A DNA stretch of 40,637 nt from Parcubacteria group bacterium M6-OD1-3 (GTDB taxonomy: Bacteria > Patescibacteriota > Minisyncoccia > Moranbacterales > UBA9337): assembly GCA_003056165.1 (NCBI GenBank), contig LSNR01000019.1, forward strand, positions 1 to 40,637. The letters are read 5' to 3'. The position numbers and the translations under genes are program-made. The notes under the pieces are model-generated. The model was not told the origin of the DNA. It worked only from the letters and a program-made list of their open reading frames with translations, and did no database searches. Shown in pieces: positions 32,124 to 40,637 of this stretch. Numbering within the stretch: the first letter of the stretch is position 1; every line of letters begins with the position of its first letter.

Positions 32124-32433
32124 ATTTTTTCGAAATGCATTTTTTTCGAAAAATAATTAAATATTTTTGTTTTGGGAGCTGAATTGTGTCTTAATTGACT
32201 AATTTATTGGTAGAATTTTAGATATCATTTTAGATGATTTAATGCACCCTCTTGCAGAAAGATTTCGATATCGTTTATGCTAACAATGTGAATAGTATCC
32301 ATAATGATATTCATAGTATCATCATTGTAGAATACAGTTCTCGTTTCAAGCAAATGGCCTCTTTTTAGGGGTCATTTTGCATTAGAAAGCGAAAGATGTT
32401 TCAGGGTCATCTTGTGTTGGAATAGACTGAAAT
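32124..32433. other. Intergenic region with several stem-loops, no ORF
   Basis: Three structures are visible. TTTTTCGAAA (32126-32135) pairs with TTTCGAAAAA (32144-32153) directly after the previous stop and may be a weak terminator. ACAATG and TGAATA (32283-32294) pair with TATTCA (32308-32313) and CATTGT (32323-32328). A long compound hairpin spans 32341-32392: TCGTTTC pairs with GAAA-G-CGA outside, and GCAAATGGCC with GGGTCATTTTGC inside. The last two could belong to a small structured RNA. No gene on either strand is convincing. Confidence 0.45.
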
Positions 32434-32462
32434 TTGACTTTTATCTTAAAATATGTTAGAAT
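32434..32462 (+). promoter_or_regulatory. Promoter of the MerR-like gene and giant surface gene
   Basis: TTGACT (32434-32439) and TAGAAT (32457-32462) with a 17-base spacer, in the recurring context ATATGTTAGAATGAAAATATAA. The expected start is near 32469, just before a terminator-like hairpin. Confidence 0.65.
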
Positions 32463-32470
32463 GAAAATAT

Positions 32471-32516
32471 AAAAGGGTGGAAAAGCTATTCTTATTTTAT
32501 AGCATCCCTTTTTTAT
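32471..32516 (+). terminator. Terminator-like hairpin at the 5' end of the transcript (attenuator candidate)
   Basis: AAAAGGG (32471-32477) pairs with CCCTTTT (32506-32512), and GCTAT (32485-32489) with ATAGC (32499-32503), followed by TTATTTG. The stem begins within a few bases of the predicted transcription start and lies upstream of the MerR-like gene, so it is placed to control read-through. Confidence 0.5.
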
Positions 32517-32529
32517 TTGTCTAATAATA

Positions 32530-32556
32530 CATATAGTGCATATAGTGCATATAGTT
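32530..32556 (+). repeat. Three tandem 9-bp repeats (CATATAGTG)
   Basis: CATATAGTG, CATATAGTG and CATATAGTT lie end to end, 15 bases before the ATG of the MerR-like gene. They could be operator half-sites. If the upstream TTG (32517) were the start, they would encode a YSAYSAYS leader. Confidence 0.6.
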
Positions 32557-32570
32557 ATCAGAACAAAAAA

Positions 32571-32759
32571 ATGTTTTATAGAGTAAAAGATGTTACAAAA
32601 ATAATTGATCGTGATAAAACGACTATATTTCGTTGGGAAAAAGAAGGAAGAATTAAACCCCCCAGGCGAGATAGTCGTGGTTGGCGAATATATACCGAAG
32701 ACGATATTCAAAGAATGAAGGAAGTAGCCAAAAAATTATCTAGTAATGTTTATGAATAA
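32571..32759 (+). CDS. Small MerR-type helix-turn-helix protein
   Basis: A 62-residue protein consisting almost only of a MerR-like winged HTH head: FYRVKDVTKIIDRDKTTIFRWEKEG, KPPRRDSRGWRIYTEDDIQRMKEV. It has no dimerisation coil or effector domain, like excisionase-type or BldC-like small MerR proteins. The track start is TTG 32517 (80 residues); I prefer ATG 32571 because the extra 18 residues only translate the tandem repeat and MFYRVKDV is the normal family start. It lies 28 bases upstream of the giant surface-protein gene and may regulate it; this is inferred from position and from repeats on both sides of the gene. Confidence 0.8.
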   Translation: MFYRVKDVTKIIDRDKTTIFRWEKEGRIKPPRRDSRGWRIYTEDDIQRMKEVAKKLSSNVYE

Positions 32760-32770
32760 AAGCTGATAGA

Positions 32771-32784
32771 ACTTATATATAAGT
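32771..32784. promoter_or_regulatory. 14-bp perfect palindrome before the giant gene (operator candidate)
   Basis: ACTTATATATAAGT is fully self-complementary and lies three bases before the ATG at 32788. It could bind a dimeric regulator such as the MerR-like protein encoded just upstream, or hide the start codon in the mRNA. The function is inferred only. Confidence 0.35.
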
Positions 32785-32787
32785 GAC

Positions 32788-35700
32788 ATGAAGATGCAAA
32801 AAAAGAAAAATCAAGAACAAAATATAATAAAACAAAAATGTTCAAAACTAAAAAATGTGCTATTTTTTGGGTTTTTGAAAATAGGCAAAAAGAAAAAGAT
32901 TGTTAATTTAAAGAATGAAATAGATAATAGCCCTAATAGTTTAGGACAATATTTAAAAGAATATAAGCTAAAAACAAGAAAAAGTTTAGGGCATTCATTT
33001 ATAATAAGAGCTTGGTTACTAAGGTTACTTGATTTTTTTGTAGGTTTGTTTCGTTTTATTTTCAAGACAATAAAATGGTCATCTCTTAGGGGTGTGGTGG
33101 TTATTTTATTGTTTGTTTTTGTGATAGGATCAAACCCTCAGGTATTAAGTGCCCCCCAATCAAAAACAATTAGTTCTAAATCTGAATGGGAAGAAGGGGA
33201 TTTTAACAATACAAAAACAACATTATCTAGTGGAAAAATACAGCTAAAATCTGATGGTAGTTGGACAGCAAGAACATGGTCACCAAGTCCTGATAATATT
33301 TCTTTTGGCTCAACTTCTGTTTTGGTGGGGGATTATCTATATGTTGTTCGTGGTTATGGTGATAAGGCTCTTTTCAGATATGACATCAATGAAAACAAAT
33401 GGGACACTATTCAAGATCTTCCACAAGCTGCTCACTATGGTTGTGATGCTACATACGATGGTTCGGCGGGCATTTATTTTACTTTTGGAGGATACTCCAA
33501 GGATTTTTATTATTATAATATTGAGAATGATAGTTGGACAAAATTGCCAGATCTGTTAGATACTATCTATCAAGGATCAAGTATTACTTCTGATGGGACA
33601 AATGTTTATATTACCAGAGGACAAAACTCTACTGACTTTTGGAGATATGATATTTCTGAGGGGTCTTGGTATAATCTTTCTCCGTCGCCGGCGACTCTTT
33701 ACAGAGGAAGTAATATGGTTTATGGTCAAAACGGTTATTTATATATAAACAGGGGATATAATAGAAATACTTTTTACCGTTATGATATTGCCAATAACAT
33801 TTGGGATACAATGACCAATGCACCAATTACTTTTTATGGAGAGCAAAAAGGGGTATATTATAATGGTTATGTTTATTTCTTAAGATCTAATAATAATACT
33901 GGTTTTGTTCGGTATAATATTTCAACAAATACATGGGACACCTTGGAAGATGCTCCAGCAACAACAAACTATTCTTCTTTAACTTATAATAGCGATGATG
34001 GATATATTTACGCCATTCGTGGTAACGGACAATATCAATTATGGAAATTTGATCCAAGTGCCGGAACAAGTGGTAAATGGATTGGTCCCAAAAATACTCC
34101 AGGGGGTATTAATACAGGAGGAGATCTTATTTGGAATGAAGTGGAAGGTGTTGGAGCTTATGTTTATGCTATTAGGGGAGGAAGTAATTTATATAGATTT
34201 GATATTAACACCAACGATTGGAGTACAATGACAAATTCTCCAGCAACTTTAAGTTACGGAACCAAGGGAACATATTATAACGGATATATTTATATTCCTC
34301 GAGGTGGTAATACAGCAACATTTTACAGCTATAATACGGCAACAGATACCTGGAGTTCTTTAGCTGATGCTCCGGCAAACTTAAATCATGGTAGCTCGGC
34401 CGCTTATAATAGCGGAGATGGATATATTTATATTTCTAGAGGGGCTGCGTCTAATGATTTTTATCGTTATGATATTGCTGGCAATAGCTGGACACAAATG
34501 ACCGATATTAAAGCGGATGATGCCGATTATAGAGTTTATGTTGGTGGACAGATGGAATCTGATGGAACTAATTTATACTTAATGCCTGGTGATGGAGAAA
34601 CGGCATTTTTAAAATACAATACATCTTCTAATAGTTGGAGTAAATTGTCAGCTACTCCATTTGCTCAATATTATGGAACGGATATGACATATCATAATGG
34701 TAAAATATATGCTATAGCGGGATACTATAAAGATGAATTATGGGAATATGATATTTCTGGAAATTTATGGAGACAACTTCCATCTAATCAAAAATATACA
34801 TATGGAAGAGGTCCATATAACGGCGCATCCTTGGAGTATGCTGGAGATAATTCTTTTTATGCTACTCCCGGAATGGGATTAACCGATATGTGGAGTTATA
34901 GTTTAAGTGCAAGTAGCTATTTACTATCTGGAACATATACTAGCAATACGATAGATCTTTCATATGTGAACAGCTGGATATCTGTAACGGCAACTGACGA
35001 TACGCCAAGCAATACATCTATAACTTATGAAACTAGAACAAGCAGTGATGGAGAAACATGGTCTACTTGGCAAGCTCTTTCTGGAACGGATATTCAGTCA
35101 CCAACTAACCGTTATATTCAAGTGAAAATAACCCTATCCTCAACTGACGGAGCTAGTACTCCAACTGTTGATGATTTTACAATTTCCTATAATAGTGAAG
35201 AAGTTGAACCAGTAAATCCATCTAGTGTTAAAGCTTATTCTCAGCAGATAAATGGTGACACTTTAACATCGGAGACTGCTTACAATCATGCACATCCTTA
35301 TTTTTCATGGACCGGAGCAACGGACAATGGTTCTGGTGTTGATGGATATTGGGTTTATTTTGGAACAGATAATAATGCTGATCCAGCAATAAGTGGAGTG
35401 TTTCAAGAAGACACAACTTATAGTGTGAATTTGGCGATGAATACAGGTAACTATTATTTACTTATAAAAACTCAAGATAATGATGGAAATATTTCTAGCT
35501 CATCCTGGAATGCATTTATTTACAATTATAATGGAGTGTCACCATTTTTAACGGAAGATAAATCGAGTCAATCTGACTTTGATCTAGGTAGTTTTGATAA
35601 AATGACAACATTAGGTGAAGGCTCCATGAGATTGAATTCAGTTAATGGTTTTTGGAATGAAAGTAGAATGTCTTATGCTCCAGGAGGAATTCGTTATGGA

Positions 35701-38700
35701 GGAGAACTTGCTTATGCGAATAGTGAAGAAAAATTGTATACTTTCAGAGGAAATAATACTCTTAGTTTTTACTCTTATGACTTAAGTACAAATGTATGGA
35801 ATATTTTGGCTGATGCTCCAGCAACAGTGCGAATGGGTGGAACAGTGATTAACGGACCAGATGGTTATTTATATGCTTCTAGAGGAAATAATACTCCAGA
35901 ATTTTGGCGCTATGATATTGTTAATGATGTGTGGGAAGTTATGGCTAGTGCACCGAAAAATTTTTATTATGGTGGTTCTCTTAGTTATGACGGTTCAAGA
36001 TATGTATATGCTTTGCCAGGTAACGATGATGCCTTTTATAGATATGATACGCAAAATAATATTTGGACAACTTTATCTAACGCAGAATTTGGTAATCCTA
36101 ATGAAGTAGATGGTCAAAGAGTTTATGTGGGCTCGGATAGTGTCTATGATGAAAGAAATAATGTTTATGTTTTGCAGGGAAACTATTATCCATATTTCGG
36201 AAAATATTCTATTGGTGATGATCAAGAGAATGGAGAAACCGCTGATACTTGGACAGTATTAGCACCAGCACCAGCAGGAATTTATGCCGGGGGAAGCTTA
36301 ACTTATAGTGCTGATACAAATGCTATATATATGCTCAGTGGTAATTGGCGTCAGAATTTTTTCAAATATGATATAGCTTCAGATACTTGGACACAACTTC
36401 CACAAATTCCTTTTTATGTAGAATACGGTGCTTCACTCAAAGCAGTAAATGGTTATATCTATGCCACTAGAGGTGCAGGATCAACTGGATTTTATCGCTT
36501 CAATATTGAAGAAAGTTCATGGGAGGTTCCTCAGAGAGGATTTTTTGGTCCTTCTAATAATTCTGGAAGTAGTTATTTCGGCTTCTACTATGGGACAGAA
36601 ATAGCTAATGATAATAGCGATAATATCTATATTGTTAGGGGTTATCGTGATAATACTTTTGGGCGATATAATATTAAATCAGGAGAATTTACAGAGTTAG
36701 CAAGAACACCAGTTGGTGTCTATAACGGGGCAGCAATGATTTTCAATGAAGACGAGAATGCTTTTTATTTAACTTCAGGAGATATCAGAACCAGAGTCAC
36801 AGGTGCTAATAATTATTTTATGAAATATTCAGTTAGTACTGACACATGGGAAACAATAACAACTGACCCCGTTCCAATACAGACGAGCTATGGTTCATCA
36901 ATGACTTATGATGGAGAAAGATATATTTATTTGACTAGAGGAAGTAATTCTAATAGTTGGTGGCGATATGATACTCAGGCTAGTGCTGGTTCCCGATGGT
37001 CTTCGATTTTACCGACAATTTCTGGCTGGACTCAAGGTTACGGAGGAAGAATAATTTTACGCGGAAATTACATTTATTCTATTCGTGGACAAAATACAAA
37101 TACTTTTTGGCGTTATGATATTTCTGCTGGATCATGGATGCAGTTGGCAAATACTCCAGGAAATGTTTATATTGGGGGATCCTTGACTGATGGGGAAGAT
37201 GGATATTTGTATGTAACCAGTGGATATAATAGAGATGATTATTATCGTTACAACATAGCAAATGACACTTGGGAAGAAATTTCCAATGTTCCGGGACAAG
37301 TTTATCAGGGAGGTGCTTCTGTTTATTATCAAAATAGAATTTGGACTACTGCTGGAACTGGAGCTAATTCTTATAGAGATGGTCTGTACAGTTATGTTAT
37401 CGGTTCAGAAAGTGTCGGTAGTGGTTTTGAAAAAAATGGAGAATATATTTCTGAGTCGACAGATTTGTTATCAGTTTATCGTTGGGCAAATTTAACTATA
37501 AACTATGAAAAACCAAATAACACTAGCGTTGCTATTTATACAAGAACTTCCGATAATGACTCAACTTGGTCTTCATGGGATAGAGTTTCCAATGAAAAAA
37601 GTCTTGGCTCGAATCAATATAGATATAATATTGTTTCGCCAGCAAGTGAGTATATTCAAATTAAGGCAGAACTTACTTCTGGTGATCAAATATTTTCTCC
37701 AAAAATCAACAATTATCAAATAAATTATTATCAAGATATTCAAGCTCCGTCAAATCCGACTACAGTTTCTGCATTTGATTCTTCATTGAAAGAAAATAGC
37801 GTAGCGGACGGATCTTGGTATAATAATGCAAGCCCTTATTTTGAGTGGCCGGTAGCAGAGGGCGCTGGTGGCGCTAGTGACGGCTCTGGAGGTTCGGGTG
37901 TAGTTGGTTATTGGGTTTATTTTGGGACAAATGTTGATGCGGATCCTTTTGTAGATGGAACCTATCAAGCAACCACAAATTATACAGCTAACAGTTTAAT
38001 ATCGGGAGAAATTTATTATTTGAAAATTAAAGCAGTTGATGATGCTGGAATGATACCAGCGAGTGCTTTTAGTGCTTTTACTTATAAATTTGATAGTACT
38101 TCGCCAACCAATCCGTCGGATATTTCTGTAACTCCGGCTGGATTTACTGCTTCTGATGATTATGACTTTGTTTGGGAGAGCGATGTTTCTGATGTTGGTT
38201 CAGGTGTTAGTAAATTTCAGTATAGGACTGGTGGAGATGATACTGATGTATGGTATGATATAGCGGATATTTCGACGGTGGCAATTAGTTTGCCTAATAA
38301 TGATCATATCGTCGGAGCTTATCAATCTGGAAAAAATTGGCTTTATTTGCGAGTGGTTGATAATGCTGGAAATGTTTCAGAGCCAATGGCACAAGAGTAT
38401 TATTATAGCGCTGATGCACCATCTCCCCCAGAAAACCTAACTGTTGATCCAGCTTATTCTACTGGTAATTTATTTTCTTTTGAATGGGAACAACCGTCTT
38501 CATTTATTGGAGATACTGATAAGTTAAAATATTTTTACTCTGTTAATACTTTGCCAAATGCTTATAATACAACAGAAACTTCATTGAAAGCTGCTGGTCC
38601 TGGCCCATTTGCTACTCAAAAAGGTTCTAATAGATTTTATGTTGTAGCAATGGATGAGGCGGGAAATATTAATTATGATCTATATGCATACGCTGATTTT

Positions 38701-40233
38701 ACAGCTGACACAACTGCACCAGGAGCGCCAATAAATGTACAAATATTTGATACTTCTGATAGAGAAAATCAAGAATATAGTGTGGCAATAAAATGGAGTC
38801 CCCCAACATCCGTTGATGAAGACAATTTTTCTGGTTATGTGATTTATCGTTCTTTAGAAGAAAATGGTACCTATAAAGAAATAGCGACAACTTCTGGAAC
38901 GGCTTATGTAGACACAGGCTTGGAAAGTATACAATACTTCTATTATGTAAAGTCAAAAGATAATACTAATAATCTTTCCGTGGCATCTAGCACAACAAAC
39001 ATTATTCCTACTGGAAGATATACCACTCCGCCAAAACTTACTCAGGAGCCAAAAGTTACTATTAAATCATTTATTGCCAGTTTTAACTGGGGAACCAATC
39101 GTGTTGCTAGTTCTTTTGTGGAATATGGAAAGACTATTTCTCTTAGTAAGACCAACGGTCAAGTTGATAGTGTTACTGATCATACGGTAAATATTTCTGG
39201 ATTAAGTGCTAGTACGAAATATTTTTATAGAGTTAAATATATAGATCCAGATGGAAATATTGGTACATCTGATATTGGAAATTTTACTACGTTAGATCCG
39301 CCAGTTGTTTCCGATTTTACTGTTGGTGATATTAGTTTGGATACAGCATATATTTCTTGGACAACAAATACGGCGGCGACTTGTACTCTTAAATATGGTG
39401 CAGGGAGTTATGCTAGTTCAATTGAAGAAATTGGTAGCGCCACTAAACATGTTCAAAAACTAGTTGGGTTAATAGCGGAAACAACTTATCAAGTACAAAC
39501 CTCTTGTATAGATAGTGATCTTAATGAATTTAGCTCTGATCAGTACAATTTTTCTACGCCAGTTAAACCTGTAGCAAAGGATGTTAAAGTGGAGAATAAA
39601 GAAAATGTAGACATTCCTACAGTCACAATTGAATACACCACTAATGTTCCGACGACGACTCATATATTTTTTAAGCACAATGATGAGGGGTCGCCACATA
39701 CATTTTTAAATGAAAAAAAGGTAACTGAACACAAAGCAGAAATTGAAGGATTAGATCCAGCAAAAGAATATATGCTTACCATTTCAGGAACGGATGAAAA
39801 TGGAATTGAAGTAGATTCTATTGAGCAAAAAATTACAACTAAGTCTGATTCGCGACCACCAGAAATTCTTGTAAATAGGGCTGTTGGAAAAGTATTGGGG
39901 AGAGGCAATGATGCTCAAGCAAATATTTATGTTAAAATAGAAACAAACGAAACAACGAAAGTTAAAATAAAATACACACAAGGAGTTACAGTTTCCAATT
40001 TCGAACAATCTACTGGAGAGGATCCATTAAATACTTATCATCTAATAACCATTCCAGCAAAAATTGGACAAATTTACAGCTACCAAGCTGAGGTGTATGA
40101 TGAAGCAGGAAACTTAACAACTACAAAAGCAGCTACTGTTGTAGTAGAAAATGCTAGATCATCAGCATTTGAAATTGTTGCTGGAACAGCTACCAAGCGT
40201 TTTGGGTGGTTATCAAATTTATGGGGAAGATAA
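32788..40233 (+). CDS. Giant surface protein: duplicated Kelch-like beta-propeller blocks plus FN3-like domains
   Basis: A 2481-residue protein. Residues 1-97 are basic and probably cytoplasmic, with one membrane segment or signal anchor near 98-122 (VVVILLFVFVIGS). The rest is extracellular. Two large units follow one another. Each has a short lead (SEWEEGDFNNTKTTL; SDFDLGSFDKMTTL) and about eleven Kelch-like blades of the form FYRYDIxxNxWxxMxxAP with G-YIYxxRG strands. Each then has a jelly-roll-like module (SITYETRTSSDGETWSTWQ; VAIYTRTSDNDSTWSSWD) and an FN3-like module with GYWVYFGT. The blocks lie near residues 150-920 and 950-1770. From about 1770 to 2460 there are FN3-like and purple-acid-phosphatase-N-like domains (VASSFVEYGKT, TSCIDSD). 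It ends WLSNLWGR with no sorting signal. An adhesin role is inferred. Confidence 0.88.
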   Translation: MKMQKKKNQEQNIIKQKCSKLKNVLFFGFLKIGKKKKIVNLKNEIDNSPNSLGQYLKEYKLKTRKSLGHSFIIRAWLLRLLDFFVGLFRFIFKTIKWSSLRGVVVILLFVFVIGSNPQVLSAPQSKTISSKSEWEEGDFNNTKTTLSSGKIQLKSDGSWTARTWSPSPDNISFGSTSVLVGDYLYVVRGYGDKALFRYDINENKWDTIQDLPQAAHYGCDATYDGSAGIYFTFGGYSKDFYYYNIENDSWTKLPDLLDTIYQGSSITSDGTNVYITRGQNSTDFWRYDISEGSWYNLSPSPATLYRGSNMVYGQNGYLYINRGYNRNTFYRYDIANNIWDTMTNAPITFYGEQKGVYYNGYVYFLRSNNNTGFVRYNISTNTWDTLEDAPATTNYSSLTYNSDDGYIYAIRGNGQYQLWKFDPSAGTSGKWIGPKNTPGGINTGGDLIWNEVEGVGAYVYAIRGGSNLYRFDINTNDWSTMTNSPATLSYGTKGTYYNGYIYIPRGGNTATFYSYNTATDTWSSLADAPANLNHGSSAAYNSGDGYIYISRGAASNDFYRYDIAGNSWTQMTDIKADDADYRVYVGGQMESDGTNLYLMPGDGETAFLKYNTSSNSWSKLSATPFAQYYGTDMTYHNGKIYAIAGYYKDELWEYDISGNLWRQLPSNQKYTYGRGPYNGASLEYAGDNSFYATPGMGLTDMWSYSLSASSYLLSGTYTSNTIDLSYVNSWISVTATDDTPSNTSITYETRTSSDGETWSTWQALSGTDIQSPTNRYIQVKITLSSTDGASTPTVDDFTISYNSEEVEPVNPSSVKAYSQQINGDTLTSETAYNHAHPYFSWTGATDNGSGVDGYWVYFGTDNNADPAISGVFQEDTTYSVNLAMNTGNYYLLIKTQDNDGNISSSSWNAFIYNYNGVSPFLTEDKSSQSDFDLGSFDKMTTLGEGSMRLNSVNGFWNESRMSYAPGGIRYGGELAYANSEEKLYTFRGNNTLSFYSYDLSTNVWNILADAPATVRMGGTVINGPDGYLYASRGNNTPEFWRYDIVNDVWEVMASAPKNFYYGGSLSYDGSRYVYALPGNDDAFYRYDTQNNIWTTLSNAEFGNPNEVDGQRVYVGSDSVYDERNNVYVLQGNYYPYFGKYSIGDDQENGETADTWTVLAPAPAGIYAGGSLTYSADTNAIYMLSGNWRQNFFKYDIASDTWTQLPQIPFYVEYGASLKAVNGYIYATRGAGSTGFYRFNIEESSWEVPQRGFFGPSNNSGSSYFGFYYGTEIANDNSDNIYIVRGYRDNTFGRYNIKSGEFTELARTPVGVYNGAAMIFNEDENAFYLTSGDIRTRVTGANNYFMKYSVSTDTWETITTDPVPIQTSYGSSMTYDGERYIYLTRGSNSNSWWRYDTQASAGSRWSSILPTISGWTQGYGGRIILRGNYIYSIRGQNTNTFWRYDISAGSWMQLANTPGNVYIGGSLTDGEDGYLYVTSGYNRDDYYRYNIANDTWEEISNVPGQVYQGGASVYYQNRIWTTAGTGANSYRDGLYSYVIGSESVGSGFEKNGEYISESTDLLSVYRWANLTINYEKPNNTSVAIYTRTSDNDSTWSSWDRVSNEKSLGSNQYRYNIVSPASEYIQIKAELTSGDQIFSPKINNYQINYYQDIQAPSNPTTVSAFDSSLKENSVADGSWYNNASPYFEWPVAEGAGGASDGSGGSGVVGYWVYFGTNVDADPFVDGTYQATTNYTANSLISGEIYYLKIKAVDDAGMIPASAFSAFTYKFDSTSPTNPSDISVTPAGFTASDDYDFVWESDVSDVGSGVSKFQYRTGGDDTDVWYDIADISTVAISLPNNDHIVGAYQSGKNWLYLRVVDNAGNVSEPMAQEYYYSADAPSPPENLTVDPAYSTGNLFSFEWEQPSSFIGDTDKLKYFYSVNTLPNAYNTTETSLKAAGPGPFATQKGSNRFYVVAMDEAGNINYDLYAYADFTADTTAPGAPINVQIFDTSDRENQEYSVAIKWSPPTSVDEDNFSGYVIYRSLEENGTYKEIATTSGTAYVDTGLESIQYFYYVKSKDNTNNLSVASSTTNIIPTGRYTTPPKLTQEPKVTIKSFIASFNWGTNRVASSFVEYGKTISLSKTNGQVDSVTDHTVNISGLSASTKYFYRVKYIDPDGNIGTSDIGNFTTLDPPVVSDFTVGDISLDTAYISWTTNTAATCTLKYGAGSYASSIEEIGSATKHVQKLVGLIAETTYQVQTSCIDSDLNEFSSDQYNFSTPVKPVAKDVKVENKENVDIPTVTIEYTTNVPTTTHIFFKHNDEGSPHTFLNEKKVTEHKAEIEGLDPAKEYMLTISGTDENGIEVDSIEQKITTKSDSRPPEILVNRAVGKVLGRGNDAQANIYVKIETNETTKVKIKYTQGVTVSNFEQSTGEDPLNTYHLITIPAKIGQIYSYQAEVYDEAGNLTTTKAATVVVENARSSAFEIVAGTATKRFGWLSNLWGR

Positions 40234-40238
40234 AAAAT

Positions 40239-40637
40239 ATGCAAAATAATACAAATAATAACGAGAAAAAGGTTGCTGTTAAAGTTAGTGGCGTTGAGAA
40301 AAGTTTTCGTGTTGGAGAAAATAACATTAAAGTTCTCTTTGGTATTGATATAAAAATAAACAAGGGCGACTTTGCTATGCTGGTTGGTCCGTCTGGTTGT
40401 GGGAAATCGACACTATTGCATACCATTTACGGATTGGAACGTCCAGATAAAGGAGGTGTAGTCATCGATGGAGAAAGTATTTGGGAACATACTAAAAATT
40501 GGCGTGCCAGTTTTAGAAATCAGAAAGTTGGTTTTATTCCACAACAAACTTTTTGGATTAAATCGCTCAGTGTTGTGGAAAATATTGCTGTACCCGCTAT
40601 AATTGGTGGAGGTTCGGTTCAGTGTGTGCGTGGTCGG
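40239..40637 (+). CDS. ABC transporter ATP-binding protein (LolD/MacB type), 3' end outside window
   Basis: The reading frame starts with ATG at 40239, five bases after the stop of the giant gene, and is open to the window end (133 codons). It was not in the ORF track. After a polar N-terminus come VSGVEKSFRVGENNIKVLFGIDIKINKGDF, Walker A GPSGCGKST, the segment YGLERPDKGGVVIDGESIW, and the Q-loop VGFIPQQTFWIKSLSVVENI. The spacing is that of LolD/MacB/FtsE-like ATPases. The signature and Walker B motifs lie beyond the window. Coupling to the giant protein gene suggests a role in its export or surface display, but this is only a neighbour argument. Confidence 0.85.
   Translation, partial: MQNNTNNNEKKVAVKVSGVEKSFRVGENNIKVLFGIDIKINKGDFAMLVGPSGCGKSTLLHTIYGLERPDKGGVVIDGESIWEHTKNWRASFRNQKVGFIPQQTFWIKSLSVVENIAVPAIIGGGSVQCVRGR

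Noticed and set aside
33254-33559. Plus-strand ORF of 101 residues and similar ORFs within 33.2-38.0 kb
   Set aside because: They are alternate frames of the continuous 2481-codon surface-protein gene, and their Met/Ile/Leu-rich translations mirror its repeats.
1-40637. tRNA, rRNA, tmRNA or CRISPR arrays
   Set aside because: I looked for the GGTTCGAATCC-type T-arm and for regularly spaced direct repeats of 25-40 bases in the gaps and found none. A tRNAscan-SE or Infernal run would settle this.
1-40637. TGA read as glycine (code 25)
   Set aside because: The main genes are intact with TGA as a stop, ruvC ends in TGA, and glycine positions in conserved motifs use GGN.
40239-40637. The ABC ATPase reading as a truncated pseudogene
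   Set aside because: The frame is open to the last base of the window with Walker A and Q-loop intact; it is cut by the window, not broken.

Overview
This is an AT-rich window (roughly one third G+C by eye) with closely packed, mostly plus-strand genes. They are read with the standard bacterial code: TGA works as a stop, so this is not a Gracilibacteria/Absconditabacteria-type recoded genome. Gene content points to a member of the Candidate Phyla Radiation (Patescibacteria, Parcubacteria-like). The signs are a solitary ThiI without a rhodanese domain, a short YbaB, a fused ADP-forming acetyl-CoA synthetase, a family-4 uracil-DNA glycosylase, a compact type IV pilus locus, very large Kelch/fibronectin-like surface proteins, many small lineage-specific membrane proteins, and few Shine-Dalgarno sequences. 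This placement is inference; no rRNA or tRNA gene is present in the window.

Layout. 1-400: the 3' end of a secreted protein ending in a dockerin-like repeat. 401-2265: an AAA_14/DUF4143 ATPase lying between two decayed copies of an AT-rich intergenic repeat, followed by a 32-bp perfect palindrome and a possible TsaE-like remnant. 2266-11590: housekeeping genes (a membrane protein, Udg, YbaB, YchF, class A PBP, acetate-CoA ligase, ThiI, RuvC). 11757-18295: the most unusual locus. It holds a stand-alone 7TM protein of the transglutaminase-associated family, an ATP-grasp/retropepsin-like protease fusion, three more ATP-grasp ligases (one resembling the central domain of cyanophycin synthetase), and an N-formylglutamate-amidohydrolase-like protein. 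That last gene sits between the true 3' end of one ligase gene and a duplicated copy of the same 3' end. 18407-21352: a DUF4870 protein, a membrane-anchored unknown and RecJ. 21425-23818 (minus strand): a CopB-type copper ATPase and a small membrane protein. 24247-28697: pilC, histidine kinase, response regulator, pilB. 28730-32123: two tandem lysozyme-like paralogues, a rhodanese, a peptidoglycan amidase and a mini TsaB-like protein. 32434-40233: a promoter with a terminator-like attenuator, a small MerR-like regulator and a 2481-residue beta-propeller/FN3 surface protein built from an internal duplication. 40239-end: the start of an ABC-transporter ATPase.

How the parts may work together. 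The 11.7-18.3 kb block looks like an amide-ligase (peptide-tagging or oligopeptide-making) system. It has a membrane sensor or anchor, several ligases that would add amino acids, and two candidate hydrolases (a DTGA protease and an FGase-like enzyme) that could remove or mature the product. The 24.2-32.1 kb block combines pilus assembly, a two-component switch and cell-wall hydrolases, which fits surface attachment to a host or partner cell. The giant protein at 32.8-40.2 kb is a plausible adhesin under local transcriptional control.
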